This document shows positions 7,101-15,299 of a stretch of 29,087 nt of DNA, in pieces. Both the position numbers and the translations under genes were made by a program. This DNA comes from Micavibrio sp. UBA2705 (GTDB taxonomy: Bacteria > Pseudomonadota > Alphaproteobacteria > Micavibrionales > Micavibrionaceae). The stretch is from NCBI GenBank assembly GCA_002354205.1, contig DELD01000025.1, forward strand, positions 1 to 29,087. Direction: 5' to 3'. The notes beneath the pieces were generated by a model. The model was not told where the DNA came from. It searched no databases and saw only the letters and a list, made by a program, of their open reading frames with translations. Each line of letters opens with the position of its first letter. The stretch's first letter is position 1.

Positions 7101-8102
7101 TTAAGCGACTTTCTTATCACGGGCAGAAAGCTGCGCGGAGTAATCAAGCAAGGTTTCAACATGGCTTTGGACGCTGCGCGCAAGAACATCAGGGTTATAG
7201 CCACCTTCCATCACAGAGACAAGGCGACCATTGGCGTGTTTGTGCGCAATGTCGAGTAGGCGCATGGTCATCCAGTCAAAATCTTGTTCAAGCAATAACT
7301 GGCGGCCTGGTGCGTCATTAAATAACGCATCCGCAGGTGGGTCGTCTCTATGGGCATCGAAACCTGCTGAAATAATCACAAGCTCTGGCTTGAATTTCTC
7401 AAGGGCAGGGATAATCTCATTATGGAAGGCTTCATAATAAAGCTCGGTTGGCGCTAATGTCTGCATTGGGTAATTGAGGACACGCTCATTTTTGACCGTG
7501 TTTTCGTCTTTATTATACGGCCAAATGTCGCTTTCTTGGAATGAAATGAATAATGTTTCATTGCCGTTATGTTCGAGGATTTCTTGTGTGCCATTACCGT
7601 GATGGACATCGAAATCAAGCACGGCGACGCGTTTAATGCCGTGGTTTTCAATGGCATGGGTGGCGGCAATCGCGACATTGTTGAAAACGCAAAAGCCCAT
7701 TGAGCTATCGCGCAGTGCATGATGCCCTGGTGGGCGGCCTGCGGCAAAGGCGACTTTATAGGCGCTATCTTGCGCCATAACTAAATCAACGGCTTTGACT
7801 GCGCCGCCAGCGGAGCGCCGCGCGGCATTGAGAGAGCCTGATGAAAGAATCGTGTCTTCGTCTAAATGAACAGTGCCTTCGGTAGGGATAATGTCTTTAA
7901 CCTTGGTTAAATAACGTTCACTGTGACAAAGTAAGATGTTTTCATCGCTGGCAAGTGGCGATTCATAGAAATTAAATGCACTGCGTTTTGCGCTGTTGTT
8001 TAATGCCTCTTGCACTTTTTCAAGGCGGATGCGGTTTTCAGGGTGTTTGTCACCAGTGTTGTGTTCTAGGCATTCTTTATGCGTAATAATGGCTATCGAC
8101 AT
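7101..8102 (-). CDS. Histone deacetylase family hydrolase (HDAC / acetylpolyamine amidohydrolase-like)
   Basis: A 333 aa member of the zinc-dependent deacetylase superfamily, which removes acetyl groups from lysines, polyamines or other amines. Visible signatures are GRPPGHHA with His127-His128 (active-site His pair), GFCVFNNVAIAA, DFDVHHGNGTQ giving zinc ligands Asp165 and His167, SAGFDAHRDDP giving zinc ligand Asp249, and EGGY with the catalytic Tyr302. All key residues are present, so it should be active. There is no signal peptide, so it acts in the cytoplasm. The acetyltransferase gene at 8154 is in line 51 bp upstream and the two probably share a transcript ending at 7031. The substrate cannot be read from sequence; bacterial relatives include acetoin-utilisation and polyamine enzymes. 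Confidence 0.9.
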   Translation of the reverse strand: MSIAIITHKECLEHNTGDKHPENRIRLEKVQEALNNSAKRSAFNFYESPLASDENILLCHSERYLTKVKDIIPTEGTVHLDEDTILSSGSLNAARRSAGGAVKAVDLVMAQDSAYKVAFAAGRPPGHHALRDSSMGFCVFNNVAIAATHAIENHGIKRVAVLDFDVHHGNGTQEILEHNGNETLFISFQESDIWPYNKDENTVKNERVLNYPMQTLAPTELYYEAFHNEIIPALEKFKPELVIISAGFDAHRDDPPADALFNDAPGRQLLLEQDFDWMTMRLLDIAHKHANGRLVSVMEGGYNPDVLARSVQSHVETLLDYSAQLSARDKKVA

Positions 8103-8153
8103 TGTTTTCTCACTTTTTGTCTGACTTAATATATTGTCCAGATACTAATGCTA

Positions 8154-9203
8154 TTACGGTTTTTTGGGGATGAGGCTATCACGTTTAGCCGCTGTGATAT
8201 TTTTATCTTTTATGCCATACATGACAAGCGTTGAGGCCATATTATTATCTTCCATCAACAATACATCGGCATTTTGGGATGTCATGAAACGATGCGCAAG
8301 GGAATCTGCGCTGTTTACACCCCAAATAAGGTGGCCTGTGCGCTGCGATGCGTGACAATCTTGTGTAACCTTATCGGCAATCACATAATGGGATTGCTGA
8401 TAGATGTTGGCATTATCGTTCAGCGCGATAAGCGGCTCGCCCTTAATGCCGGTTACATTACGGAATGTCGAGTAATTTGAATTGATGAAACATAAAGCCT
8501 GAATGCCTGCTGCTTTACTGACGGATAAATAGACATCGCCATTATGATGCTTAATCGCGTTGGCGACATTACCCATTAAGACATCAGTATCATAAGATAA
8601 TGGTGTTTTTGCGTGCTTATTATAGCGCTCTATGCTGGCGCGGATGGCTTTGATATCAGATTTTTCTGCGCGCCGCGCGGTAAGGCTTGGGTTATTAAGC
8701 TCAGGGCGTGCTTTGAGGCCGTTAAATAAAGCTTCATCCATATCATAGAGCACTTTGTTCATACGCGCCGCACCGATTTTGTTTTCGTAGAAATAAAACG
8801 TAGCCGCTTCGTTATTCATCGCAACAGACCATTGTATATAGTCCATTTTGTTTTTGACGGCATTATCAATGAGTTCGTAAAAACCATAGCTGCCTGCACC
8901 GCGTATTTTTTTGCGCACATGCTCAGCGATGTAGATATCTTCTAAATACAGGCCTTTGCCTTGTTCGGTGATGGTTTCATTATAGGCGATATAACCAACA
9001 GGCTTGGTGCCGGTTTGGCGGTGATAGAGAAGCTGGATATTCGCCGTTGGCTGCGCGGCTTTAATAAAGTCACGGCGCAGGGTGGATGTATTCCCCCTGA
9101 AATGAGAGTGGTGGTGTTTGGCTTGCCCATCTATTAAATCTGGCAAATACTTTACGTTATTTGCGTTTACGGGGCAGGCGTAGAAATCACTCGTGGTAAC
9201 CAT
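8154..9203 (-). CDS. GNAT-family N-acetyltransferase, probably two-domain
   Basis: A 349 aa protein. Residues about 40-155 form a GNAT domain: beta strands PVGYIAYNE and GLYLEDIYIA, the acetyl-CoA loop VRKKIRGAGSYG (about 96-107), and the strand-helix WSVAMNNEAATFYFYENKIGA near the domain end, which is typical of SSAT-like acetyltransferases. The second half begins LTARRAEKSDIKAIRASI, which looks like the opening of another GNAT domain, but I see no second acetyl-CoA loop, so that half is probably degenerate or substrate-binding. An AGAGGACG ribosome site lies in an inverted repeat at 9204-9232. The deacetylase follows in the same direction, suggesting opposing activities on one substrate (inference). 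Confidence 0.75.
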   Translation of the reverse strand: MVTTSDFYACPVNANNVKYLPDLIDGQAKHHHSHFRGNTSTLRRDFIKAAQPTANIQLLYHRQTGTKPVGYIAYNETITEQGKGLYLEDIYIAEHVRKKIRGAGSYGFYELIDNAVKNKMDYIQWSVAMNNEAATFYFYENKIGAARMNKVLYDMDEALFNGLKARPELNNPSLTARRAEKSDIKAIRASIERYNKHAKTPLSYDTDVLMGNVANAIKHHNGDVYLSVSKAAGIQALCFINSNYSTFRNVTGIKGEPLIALNDNANIYQQSHYVIADKVTQDCHASQRTGHLIWGVNSADSLAHRFMTSQNADVLLMEDNNMASTLVMYGIKDKNITAAKRDSLIPKKP

Positions 9204-9263
9204 AACGTCCTCTAAAGATATCTTTGAGGGTTAAACAATAACCATAATTATGGTCTCTTGCAA
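9204..9263 (-). promoter_or_regulatory. Promoter, palindrome and inverted repeat upstream of the GNAT gene
   Basis: Reading the minus strand: TTGCAA (9263-9258), 17 bases, TATTGT (9240-9235), then an inverted repeat at 9232-9204 built on AAAGATATCTTT with outer CCTC/GAGG pairs; it contains the AGAGGA ribosome site and ends at the ATG. The promoter spacer holds a perfect 12-bp palindrome CCATAATTATGG (9242-9253), a likely operator. The part ATTGTTTAA...CTC...TTTAGAGGA.GTT is closely similar to the element before the 136 aa gene at 6466. Confidence 0.5.
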
Positions 9264-9308
9264 TGTTTTTTTTAATATGGGGGAGGATAGAGCGTTACAA
9301 TTGGTGGG

Positions 9309-9812
9309 CTATGCCATTGTGTCATCTGTATTGGTGATGATTATGTTTTCTATACGCCAGACATCGCTTTTATCTTGCATAACACGGAAAATCACAAGGT
9401 TTTCTTTGCCTTTTTCATCGATCATATTGACCTTTTGAATGACCATGCCATTGACGGTATTGCGCCCCATGAATTTATAGGAATCGTGATTAAACAGCAG
9501 GCGCATGTTTTGACGTACATCACGCCAATATAGCTTTGCTGTGCCGTATTTTTCTTGGCCGTTCATGCTGATTAAATGGTAAGCTTGCGCCGCATCACGC
9601 GTTTTAATGGCCCTGACATGAGATGTTATAAGTTGATGGACGGGGTCATTAAGCTGGGATTGCGCAGTATAGGATGAGGGCGCATTTTGCTGTTCTGCGG
9701 CTAAGGCTTGCAATGAAAAGGCGCATAACAATAAAAAGGCGCTTGCCGCGGCCATGATGTATCTGGGCATTAAATCTGAATAACAAATGACTTTACTGCG
9801 CCCTTCTGGCAT
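9309..9812 (-). CDS. Exported DUF4864-like protein
   Basis: A 167 aa protein with an N-terminal signal sequence: a basic start, a hydrophobic core around MAAASAFLLLCAFSLQALA and a likely cut before AEQQ. The mature part resembles DUF4864: an opening helix DPVHQLITSHVRAIKTRDAAQAYHLIS, a central region with a repeated Tyr/Arg pattern, and strands ending DVWRIENIIITNT, the NTF2-like fold layout. Function unknown; periplasmic location inferred. I prefer the start at 9812 because AAGGA lies about 10 bases upstream; an internal ATG at 9770 would also keep the signal peptide but has no ribosome site. It diverges from the DUF1223 gene over only 55 bp. Confidence 0.7.
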   Translation of the reverse strand: MPEGRSKVICYSDLMPRYIMAAASAFLLLCAFSLQALAAEQQNAPSSYTAQSQLNDPVHQLITSHVRAIKTRDAAQAYHLISMNGQEKYGTAKLYWRDVRQNMRLLFNHDSYKFMGRNTVNGMVIQKVNMIDEKGKENLVIFRVMQDKSDVWRIENIIITNTDDTMA

Positions 9813-9867
9813 GTTTACTTTGTCCTTATATCTAATCCTATAGACTCATGTATAATGGTAAAGAAAT

Positions 9868-10710
9868 ATGATTAAAACACCGTTAAGATTACCCCTTAAA
9901 ATTCACGCTCTGACGCTATGCGCGCTGTGTGTTTTTGCAATGGCTTATCTACCGCTTAGCGCCACGGCGCAGGGTAATGCAGCGCAGCTTTCATATGCTT
10001 ATCCATTTGATGACGGTGAATTAGAAGAAAAGTTGGGTGACGCACCTGTCGTTATTGAGCTTTTTTCATCACAGGCCTGCATGTTCTGCCCCGTGGCGGA
10101 TCATTTTTTAGCTGACCTTAAAAAACGCACCAATTTAATTATACTCGCCTGCCATGTCGATTATTTTGATGTTAGTAACGGCGCAATTTCAACGCCTGAA
10201 TGTTCCGCGCAGCAACGCGGCTATGTTCGTAATATTCGCGGCGCAACTATGTATACGCCGCAAGTTTTTATTAATGGACGCGAAGATTATGTCGGTTATG
10301 AGTATGACCGCTATATTGACGAAGTCATCGCGCATTCAAAAAAAGCGGATGTTCATAAGTTAACGGTTAAGCGCGTGAGCGAAAAAAGCGCTGACCCTGC
10401 ACAAGGCGTGCGTTTTGAAATTGACCTGATGCCATTTGCAAATGCCAAAGGTCATAAAGTGAAAGACTTGAATATCTGGTCATATATGGTCGAAAAAGAT
10501 AAAAACATTGTCGTTGCTGAGGGCGCGAATAAGGGGCAAGCGCTACCCTATGTTAACATCGTGCGGAAGAGCGAGAAAATAGGTCGCTGGGACGGTACGC
10601 CGCAGAAAATGGGCTTTACAGTCTACCCTCGCGCCGAACATGAGGGGGTAACCGTATTGCTGAAAGATGATTTAGGTGCAATATTCGGCGCTGTGCATAT
10701 GGCGTTATAA
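9868..10710 (+). CDS. Exported DUF1223 thioredoxin-fold protein
   Basis: A 280 aa protein with a signal peptide (hydrophobic stretch about residues 14-35, likely cut at ATA-QG). The mature part opens with PVVIELFSSQACMFCPVADHFL, the DUF1223 hallmark, with a CxxC pair at Cys71 and Cys74 in a thioredoxin-like fold. ILACHVDYFD and GATMYTPQVFINGRED are further family blocks, the latter including the cis-Pro loop TPQ. DUF1223 proteins have no fixed function; a periplasmic redox role is plausible given the CxxC. TATAAT at 9851-9856 leaves a leader of only a few bases, and the ribosome site is weak. Its end faces pheS across a shared terminator. Confidence 0.85.
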   Translation: MIKTPLRLPLKIHALTLCALCVFAMAYLPLSATAQGNAAQLSYAYPFDDGELEEKLGDAPVVIELFSSQACMFCPVADHFLADLKKRTNLIILACHVDYFDVSNGAISTPECSAQQRGYVRNIRGATMYTPQVFINGREDYVGYEYDRYIDEVIAHSKKADVHKLTVKRVSEKSADPAQGVRFEIDLMPFANAKGHKVKDLNIWSYMVEKDKNIVVAEGANKGQALPYVNIVRKSEKIGRWDGTPQKMGFTVYPRAEHEGVTVLLKDDLGAIFGAVHMAL

Positions 10711-10732
10711 AGACTGTTTTTTTATCCAAAGA

Positions 10733-10762
10733 AAAAGCCGTGCAAGTCAATGTACGGCTTTT
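10733..10762. terminator. Bidirectional terminator between DUF1223 and pheS
   Basis: Arms AAAAGCCGTGCA (10733-10744) and TGTACGGCTTTT (10751-10762) pair over 12 bp with one G-T and a 6-base loop. T-runs occur on both strands, so it can serve both converging genes. Confidence 0.8.
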
Positions 10763-10787
10763 GTATGTCTACTTTATGTTGCTTAGC

Positions 10788-11861
10788 TTACAGGCGCTCA
10801 AGAGGGTTGAAGCCATAATGGTCAAGCCAGCGCACGTCACCTTCAAAGAATGTACGAAGGTCAGGGATGCCGAATTTGAGCATTGCAAGACGTTCAATGC
10901 CGAGGCCGAAGGCAAAGCCTTGATATTCATCAGGGTCTAAGCCGCAATTTTTGATGACATTTGGGTGTACCATGCCGCAACCAAGAACTTCGAGCCAATC
11001 ATCACCCGCGCCGATTTTTAGGCCGCCATCTTTACGGCTACAGCCAATATCAACTTCGGCGCTTGGTTCAGTAAATGGGAAGAATGATGGGCGGAACTGC
11101 ATGGGGAGTTCGTCAACTTCAAAGAATTTTTTGGCGAATTCAAGCAGGCAGCCTTTTAAATGTCCCATATTTGTTTCTTTATCAATGACGAGGCCTTCGC
11201 ATTGGTGGAACATTGGTGTGTGGGTAATGTCGTAATCAGAACGATATGTGCGGCCCATCGCCAAAACTTTTAACGGTGGCTTCTTTTTTAACATTGCGCG
11301 AATTTGCACGGTTGATGTGTGTGTGCGCAAAAGCTTTTTCGCAGCTTCGCCTTCGGCCTCTGGGTCATCGGGCAGATAAAAGGTATCATGCATTTCACGG
11401 GCAGGGTGACCAATGGGGAAGTTCAGCGCAGTGAAATTGTGGAAGTCGTCTTCGATATCTGGGCCTTCTTCTAAGGTGAATCCCATCTCAGCGAAAATTG
11501 TTGCAATTTCATCCATTGTTTGCGCGATAGGGTGCAAATGGCCTTGGCGTTCAGGGCGCGTGGAAAGCGTAATATCGGCGCGTTCGCTTTCAAGGCGAAT
11601 TTTCAAAGCTTCATCTTGCAGGCGTTTAGTGCGTGCTTCTAATGTATCGGCAATGTCGTTTTTAAGCACGTTTAGGGCTTGGCCCATCTCTTTGCGTTGT
11701 TCAGGATCCATGCCGCCAAGTGTCTTCATCACATCGGTTAAGCGGCCTTTTTTGCCCAATACTTTGACGCGGGTTTCTTCGAGGCTCGCTAAGTCGTTAG
11801 CGGCTTCGATCATTTCTGTTAATTCACTCTTTAATGCGACAACATTGACAGATGTGCTCAT
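10788..11861 (-). CDS. pheS: Phenylalanyl-tRNA synthetase alpha subunit
   Basis: PheS is the catalytic subunit of the alpha2-beta2 enzyme that charges tRNA-Phe. The 357 aa product has an N-terminal coiled-coil (residues 1-85), the PIAQTMDEIATIFAEMGF start of the catalytic core, the HPAREMHDTFYLP block, the motif 2 stretch FHQCEGLVIDKETNMGHLKG and the motif 3 stretch GFAFGLGIERLAMLKFGIPD. Full length. It is not followed by pheT: downstream is a terminator and a gene on the other strand. It is also about 5 kb away from rpmI-rplT, with which it often clusters. Confidence 0.97.
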   Translation of the reverse strand: MSTSVNVVALKSELTEMIEAANDLASLEETRVKVLGKKGRLTDVMKTLGGMDPEQRKEMGQALNVLKNDIADTLEARTKRLQDEALKIRLESERADITLSTRPERQGHLHPIAQTMDEIATIFAEMGFTLEEGPDIEDDFHNFTALNFPIGHPAREMHDTFYLPDDPEAEGEAAKKLLRTHTSTVQIRAMLKKKPPLKVLAMGRTYRSDYDITHTPMFHQCEGLVIDKETNMGHLKGCLLEFAKKFFEVDELPMQFRPSFFPFTEPSAEVDIGCSRKDGGLKIGAGDDWLEVLGCGMVHPNVIKNCGLDPDEYQGFAFGLGIERLAMLKFGIPDLRTFFEGDVRWLDHYGFNPLERL

Positions 11862-11957
11862 TTTTTCTCGACCTTCGTTAAATCAAAACTTTCTCTTTAA
11901 GGTGATAGAGGATATAAGAAGAAATGTAAATATTTTAACATTAATAATCTTTGTATA

Positions 11958-12959
11958 ATGCGATTTGTTCATATAGCCGTTACCTTTATTACTCTTGTCA
12001 TTCTCTGCCTAGGCGCAGCGGGGCTTTACGCTGTGCATTATGTCGCTCAGCCTTCACCCCTAAATGAAGATAAGCTTGTCGAAGTGCCAGCAGGTTGGGG
12101 GATGAACCGTTTAGCCTATCATTTGGAGCAAGAGGGCGTCATTGAAAACGCTCTGCCGTTTAGGCTGTTGGCACGGATTAACGGGCAAAGCGATAATCTG
12201 CGCAGCGGCGAGTTTTTAATTAAAGCGCAAAGCTCTTTATTAGAAATGCTTGCTGAATTCACCGATGGTATCAGCCACCAACGCCAAGTGACTTTCCCTG
12301 AAGGCGCAACGAGCTATGAGATCGTGCAAATATTAAACGCGAATGAGAATTTCACTGGAGATGCTGTTTATGATATCCCCGCTGAGGGAAGCTTATTGCC
12401 TGAAACATATAATTTCACCAAAGTCGAAACCCGTGCGCAGGTATTGGCGCGTATGCAGGCAGCACAAACTGAGCTTGTTGAGCGCCTATGGGCAGAACGC
12501 AGCGCTGATTTGCCGTTTAAAACAAAGCAAGAGGCGCTCGCCTTAGCATCAATCATCGAAAAAGAAACAGGCATTGGCGGGGAGCGGCGGCGCATTTCTG
12601 GTGTGTTTGTTAATCGCTTAAACATAGGCATGCCGCTGCAAACAGACCCGACTGTGATTTATGCGCTGACGATGGGCAAGCATCAAAATGACGGCAAGGG
12701 GCCGTTGGGGCGCAGGTTGCTGCGTAAAGATTTAAACATCGATTCCCCTTATAATACATATCGCTTTAAAGGTTTGCCGCCAACGCCAATCGCTAATGCG
12801 GGCGCAGCGGCGATTGAAGCCGCGCTGCATCCTGAAGACCATAATTATCTTTATTTCGTCGCCGATGGTACAGGCGGTCATGTGTTTTCAAAAACGCTTG
12901 ATGAGCATAATAACAATGCCGCAAAATGGCGCAAGATCCGCAAGGCACAAGGGAATTAG
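11958..12959 (+). CDS. mltG: Endolytic murein transglycosylase MltG
   Basis: MltG cuts nascent peptidoglycan strands at the inner membrane and is thought to end glycan chain growth. The 333 aa product has one N-terminal membrane segment (about residues 5-29), a LysM-like region (VEVPAGWGMNRLAYHLEQEGVI), and the YceG core: FPEGATSYEI, GSLLPETYNF, LALASIIEKETG with the catalytic Glu201, then VFVNRL, LQTDPTVIYAL and IDSPYNTY...GLPPTPIANAG. All conserved blocks are present. The start at 11958 has no clear ribosome site. It diverges from pheS over 96 bp and converges with the Lon-N gene. Confidence 0.95.
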   Translation: MRFVHIAVTFITLVILCLGAAGLYAVHYVAQPSPLNEDKLVEVPAGWGMNRLAYHLEQEGVIENALPFRLLARINGQSDNLRSGEFLIKAQSSLLEMLAEFTDGISHQRQVTFPEGATSYEIVQILNANENFTGDAVYDIPAEGSLLPETYNFTKVETRAQVLARMQAAQTELVERLWAERSADLPFKTKQEALALASIIEKETGIGGERRRISGVFVNRLNIGMPLQTDPTVIYALTMGKHQNDGKGPLGRRLLRKDLNIDSPYNTYRFKGLPPTPIANAGAAAIEAALHPEDHNYLYFVADGTGGHVFSKTLDEHNNNAAKWRKIRKAQGN

Positions 12960-12978
12960 ACAAAGAGTTAATGATTCT

Positions 12979-13650
12979 TTAGCAGCGCGTTGAGCTATGT
13001 TCACAGCAGCCATTTTCCGCGACGGACATTTCCAGCATTGTTGTTAGGTATTTTGCGCGGTCTTTGCATGTTGGCGCTTCGAGCAAAGCTTGCTTTTCTT
13101 CTGCTGTGAAAGGGCATATCATGGCAAGGGCGGTAATCAGCATATGATTGGGCGTTTCTTTGATGGTTTCCCAGCACGCGTTTAACTGATGGCAGACGAA
13201 ATAACGCTTCAATAATTGGTTAAGGCTGTTGCGGTCGAGCTGAAAACCTTGCTCGGCATCCATATCATGCGCGTAGGCCATCCATTGTACATTCGCTTCG
13301 CGGAAACCCTGTTGGGTGAGGGTATCGTCCTTTATTTCAAACCTGTTTAAACCTGAAAGCATAATTTCATAGCGTCCATCAGACGTTTCGTTGAAATTTG
13401 TAATGCGCCCTGCGCAGCCAATATCGTATAGGGCTGAGGGCGCTTGCGCGTCTTCTATATTATGGTGGCGTGGCTGGATCATGCCAATAAGGCGATCATG
13501 TTTTAGGGCGTAGTCAATCATCGCAATATAACGCGGTTCAAAAATATTTAACGGTAAGACACCTTTGGGGAGCAAGACAACATCACTGAGGGGAAATATA
13601 GGAATTTCCGCGGGCAGTTCATCGAATGTTGGTGTCAATGGTGAGGACAC
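12979..13650 (-). CDS. LON peptidase substrate-binding domain protein
   Basis: This 223 aa protein is only the N-terminal, PUA-like domain of Lon, without AAA+ or protease parts. The opening IPIFPLSDVVLLPKGVLPLNIFEPRYIAMI and the middle GCAGRITNFNETSDGRYEIMLSGLNRFEI are family hallmarks. Such stand-alone proteins are common in Alphaproteobacteria and their role is unclear. The C-terminal tail has four cysteines (CC, then C after the helical part). Translation begins at a GTG; the only upstream in-frame codons before a stop are not start codons. The PrdX gene lies 54 bp upstream on the same strand and may be cotranscribed. Confidence 0.88.
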   Translation of the reverse strand: MSSPLTPTFDELPAEIPIFPLSDVVLLPKGVLPLNIFEPRYIAMIDYALKHDRLIGMIQPRHHNIEDAQAPSALYDIGCAGRITNFNETSDGRYEIMLSGLNRFEIKDDTLTQQGFREANVQWMAYAHDMDAEQGFQLDRNSLNQLLKRYFVCHQLNACWETIKETPNHMLITALAMICPFTAEEKQALLEAPTCKDRAKYLTTMLEMSVAENGCCEHSSTRC

Positions 13651-13704
13651 GTTATTTACTCACTTTATTCTTGTATTGTTAATACTCGTTTATATAGGGG
13701 GCGC

Positions 13705-14223
13705 TTACATGTCATCCGTAATCGCCGCCATATCAACAATGATAGGGTTATATTCTAATTTTTCAAGGAAACGCTTTAAATCATTTGGGCTGAAGCAAAT
13801 TGTTTGGGTGTTGATCAGCGGATGAATGCAAATATTGTCATGGTCAAACATGCGCGCGTCTAATACAGGGCGCACAATGCGCGCTGTATCGTTATATAAG
13901 GCAAGCGGGGTTACAGAACCAGGGCGGACACCTAAATTGTCCCACAGGCGCTCTGGTGAGCCAAAGGAGAAGCGGCCGAGTTCAAGATGTTTGGACAAGG
14001 CTTTTAAATCTACTTCCGTTTTATCAAGCGCGGTGACCAAAACAAGGCGGCCTTTTTTATCTTTTAAGAATAAATTGCGACAATGTCCACCTGTAATGGT
14101 TTCATGAATTTTTGTGCTTTCCGCGACGGTGTGGACGGCTTCATGGTGATAGAGTTCATAGCGAATATTTAATTCATCAAGAAATTTGATTATTTTTTCT
14201 GGTGAGGTGGGAAGGTCTAACAT
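13705..14223 (-). CDS. PrdX/YbaK-family prolyl-tRNA editing protein
   Basis: A 172 aa trans-editing domain of the YbaK/ProX superfamily, members of which hydrolyse mischarged tRNA-Pro (Ala-tRNA-Pro for ProXp-ala, PrdX). Recognisable parts are ELYHHEAVHTVAES at the start, the HCRNLFLKDKKGRLVLVTA block with the conserved lysines, the FGSPERLWDNLGVRPGSVTPLAL loop and the C-terminal CIHPLINTQTICFSPNDLKRFL. No fused synthetase domain. The ribosome site before ATG 14223 is poor. It probably heads a two-gene unit with the Lon-N gene. Confidence 0.88.
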   Translation of the reverse strand: MLDLPTSPEKIIKFLDELNIRYELYHHEAVHTVAESTKIHETITGGHCRNLFLKDKKGRLVLVTALDKTEVDLKALSKHLELGRFSFGSPERLWDNLGVRPGSVTPLALYNDTARIVRPVLDARMFDHDNICIHPLINTQTICFSPNDLKRFLEKLEYNPIIVDMAAITDDM

Positions 14224-14376
14224 GCTGATTTTACGTAATTATCCATATCATTCTTGTTGTCTAATATAAAAATATGAGAAAATAACCTAATTCGTAAAGG
14301 TTTTAGTAACGTTTATACGCTAATTTGTATCCATGAACCTTAAGTTTAATGTGTGTGTGAAGAGAGAAAGATAACT

Positions 14377-14577
14377 ATGAATGGTATGAAACCAGAAAAT
14401 GCAATTGAGGGGCCAGCCTTAATGGATGCCTTGCAAGGTATGCAGTTAATGCAGGTCGCAACAGGCGCACCAGATGGTGGTGTGATTAATCAATTTAAGG
14501 CAGATAATAATATATCTGACGTAGCGCCAGCACCAGCAGCGCCACAGGTCAAAGCAGCCTTTGACATGAATATGTAA
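14377..14577 (+). CDS. Small unknown protein, 66 aa
   Basis: The open frame begins at a GTG at 14353, but GAGAGAAAG before ATG 14377 favours the shorter product MNGMKPENAIEGPALMDALQ. It is Met- and Ala-rich, with a helix LMDALQGMQLMQVATGA, a GG turn, and a Pro/Ala-rich linker DVAPAPAAPQVKAAFD. No domain recognised. The next gene starts 22 bp downstream with its own ribosome site, so the two likely share a transcript. Confidence 0.6.
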   Translation: MNGMKPENAIEGPALMDALQGMQLMQVATGAPDGGVINQFKADNNISDVAPAPAAPQVKAAFDMNM

Positions 14578-14599
14578 GAAAGTTTACGAGGAATTTTAT

Positions 14600-14890
14600 A
14601 TGGATATGATGAATGTAGAAGTGGGTAAGCTTCCTGATGGTAGTATTGTACTGGCAGCGAATCCTGAATTCCCTGATTTGATCAAACGGGTGGAATATTA
14701 CCGTGACCAGAGATTATTCATGCTTATCTATGATGATATTGAACATGAAGGTGAGTTGATGCATTACGAAATGCAGGATGATGTTGATAAAGTGGTCCGC
14801 ACAGCCGCAGGCCTAACGTTAGTGGCCTGTAAACCCAAGGCCCTCGCGCCTTACGGCTATAAAGTGCCGCTTGTACAGGTCGGTATTTAG
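14600..14890 (+). CDS. Small unknown acidic protein, 96 aa
   Basis: GAGGA at 14588-14592 and a 7-base spacer support ATG 14600. The protein reads as alternating strands and one helix: VGKLPDGSIVLAA, a helix FPDLIKRVEYYRDQRLFML, an acidic loop YDDIEHEGELMHYEMQDD, a helix VDKVVRTAAGLTLVA, then a final strand. It is a compact soluble protein with no signal peptide and no family I recognise. It is next to the 66 aa gene and upstream of tRNA-Gly. Confidence 0.65.
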   Translation: MDMMNVEVGKLPDGSIVLAANPEFPDLIKRVEYYRDQRLFMLIYDDIEHEGELMHYEMQDDVDKVVRTAAGLTLVACKPKALAPYGYKVPLVQVGI

Positions 14891-14963
14891 GCTGTTTTTA
14901 AGCTGTTTTTAAGCACCTTTCTTATGTTTTCCAAAAAAAAATCAAAAATATTGAATTTTTTGC

Positions 14964-14991
14964 TTGCAATGGCTGAGAAAAAATTTATATT
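14964..14991 (+). promoter_or_regulatory. Probable promoter of tRNA-Gly
   Basis: TTGCAA (14964-14969), 16 bases, TATATT (14986-14991). It lies 43 bases upstream of the mature tRNA 5' end, in an AT-rich stretch. Confidence 0.5.
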
Positions 14992-15034
14992 TCGCCCTAC
15001 CCAAGACGCACTACGGTGCTTCGAAACACTGTAA

Positions 15035-15109
15035 GCGAGTGTAGCTCAGGGGTAGAGCATAACCTTGCCAAGGTTAGGGTCGAGAGTTCGAATCTCTTCA
15101 CTCGCTCCA
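15035..15109 (+). tRNA. tRNA-Gly (anticodon GCC)
   Basis: All four stems fold: acceptor GCGAGTG with CACTCGC, D-stem GCTC/GAGC, anticodon stem TAACC/GGTTA with loop TTGCCAA (anticodon GCC at 15067-15069), T-stem GAGAG/CTCTT with loop TTCGAAT. The discriminator base is T and CCA is encoded (15107-15109). A terminator follows at 15128. Confidence 0.97.
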
Positions 15110-15127
15110 TTGTTTCTTTGGATAAAT

Positions 15128-15155
15128 AAAAGCGCCATTTATTGGCGCTTTTTTT
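15128..15155 (+). terminator. Terminator after tRNA-Gly
   Basis: Arms AAAAGCGCCA (15128-15137) and TGGCGCTTTT (15143-15152) with loop TTTAT and a T-run of seven. Perfect 10-bp stem. Confidence 0.9.
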
Positions 15156-15299
15156 ATTGCCTGAAATTCTATCTTTCATTTTTTCTGCTTTGTTTTTGTT
15201 TGATTCTTTGAGTGTTATCGCAATGCACAACACATCTAACTTGCTTTTTATGTAATTAATATGCTTTAAAGTAAGAAAAAAATAAAGGGAGAGATAAAG

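Noticed and set aside
11953..11958. TATAAT overlapping the mltG start as its -10
   Set aside because: Transcription would begin inside the coding region, before no alternative start codon that keeps the membrane anchor.
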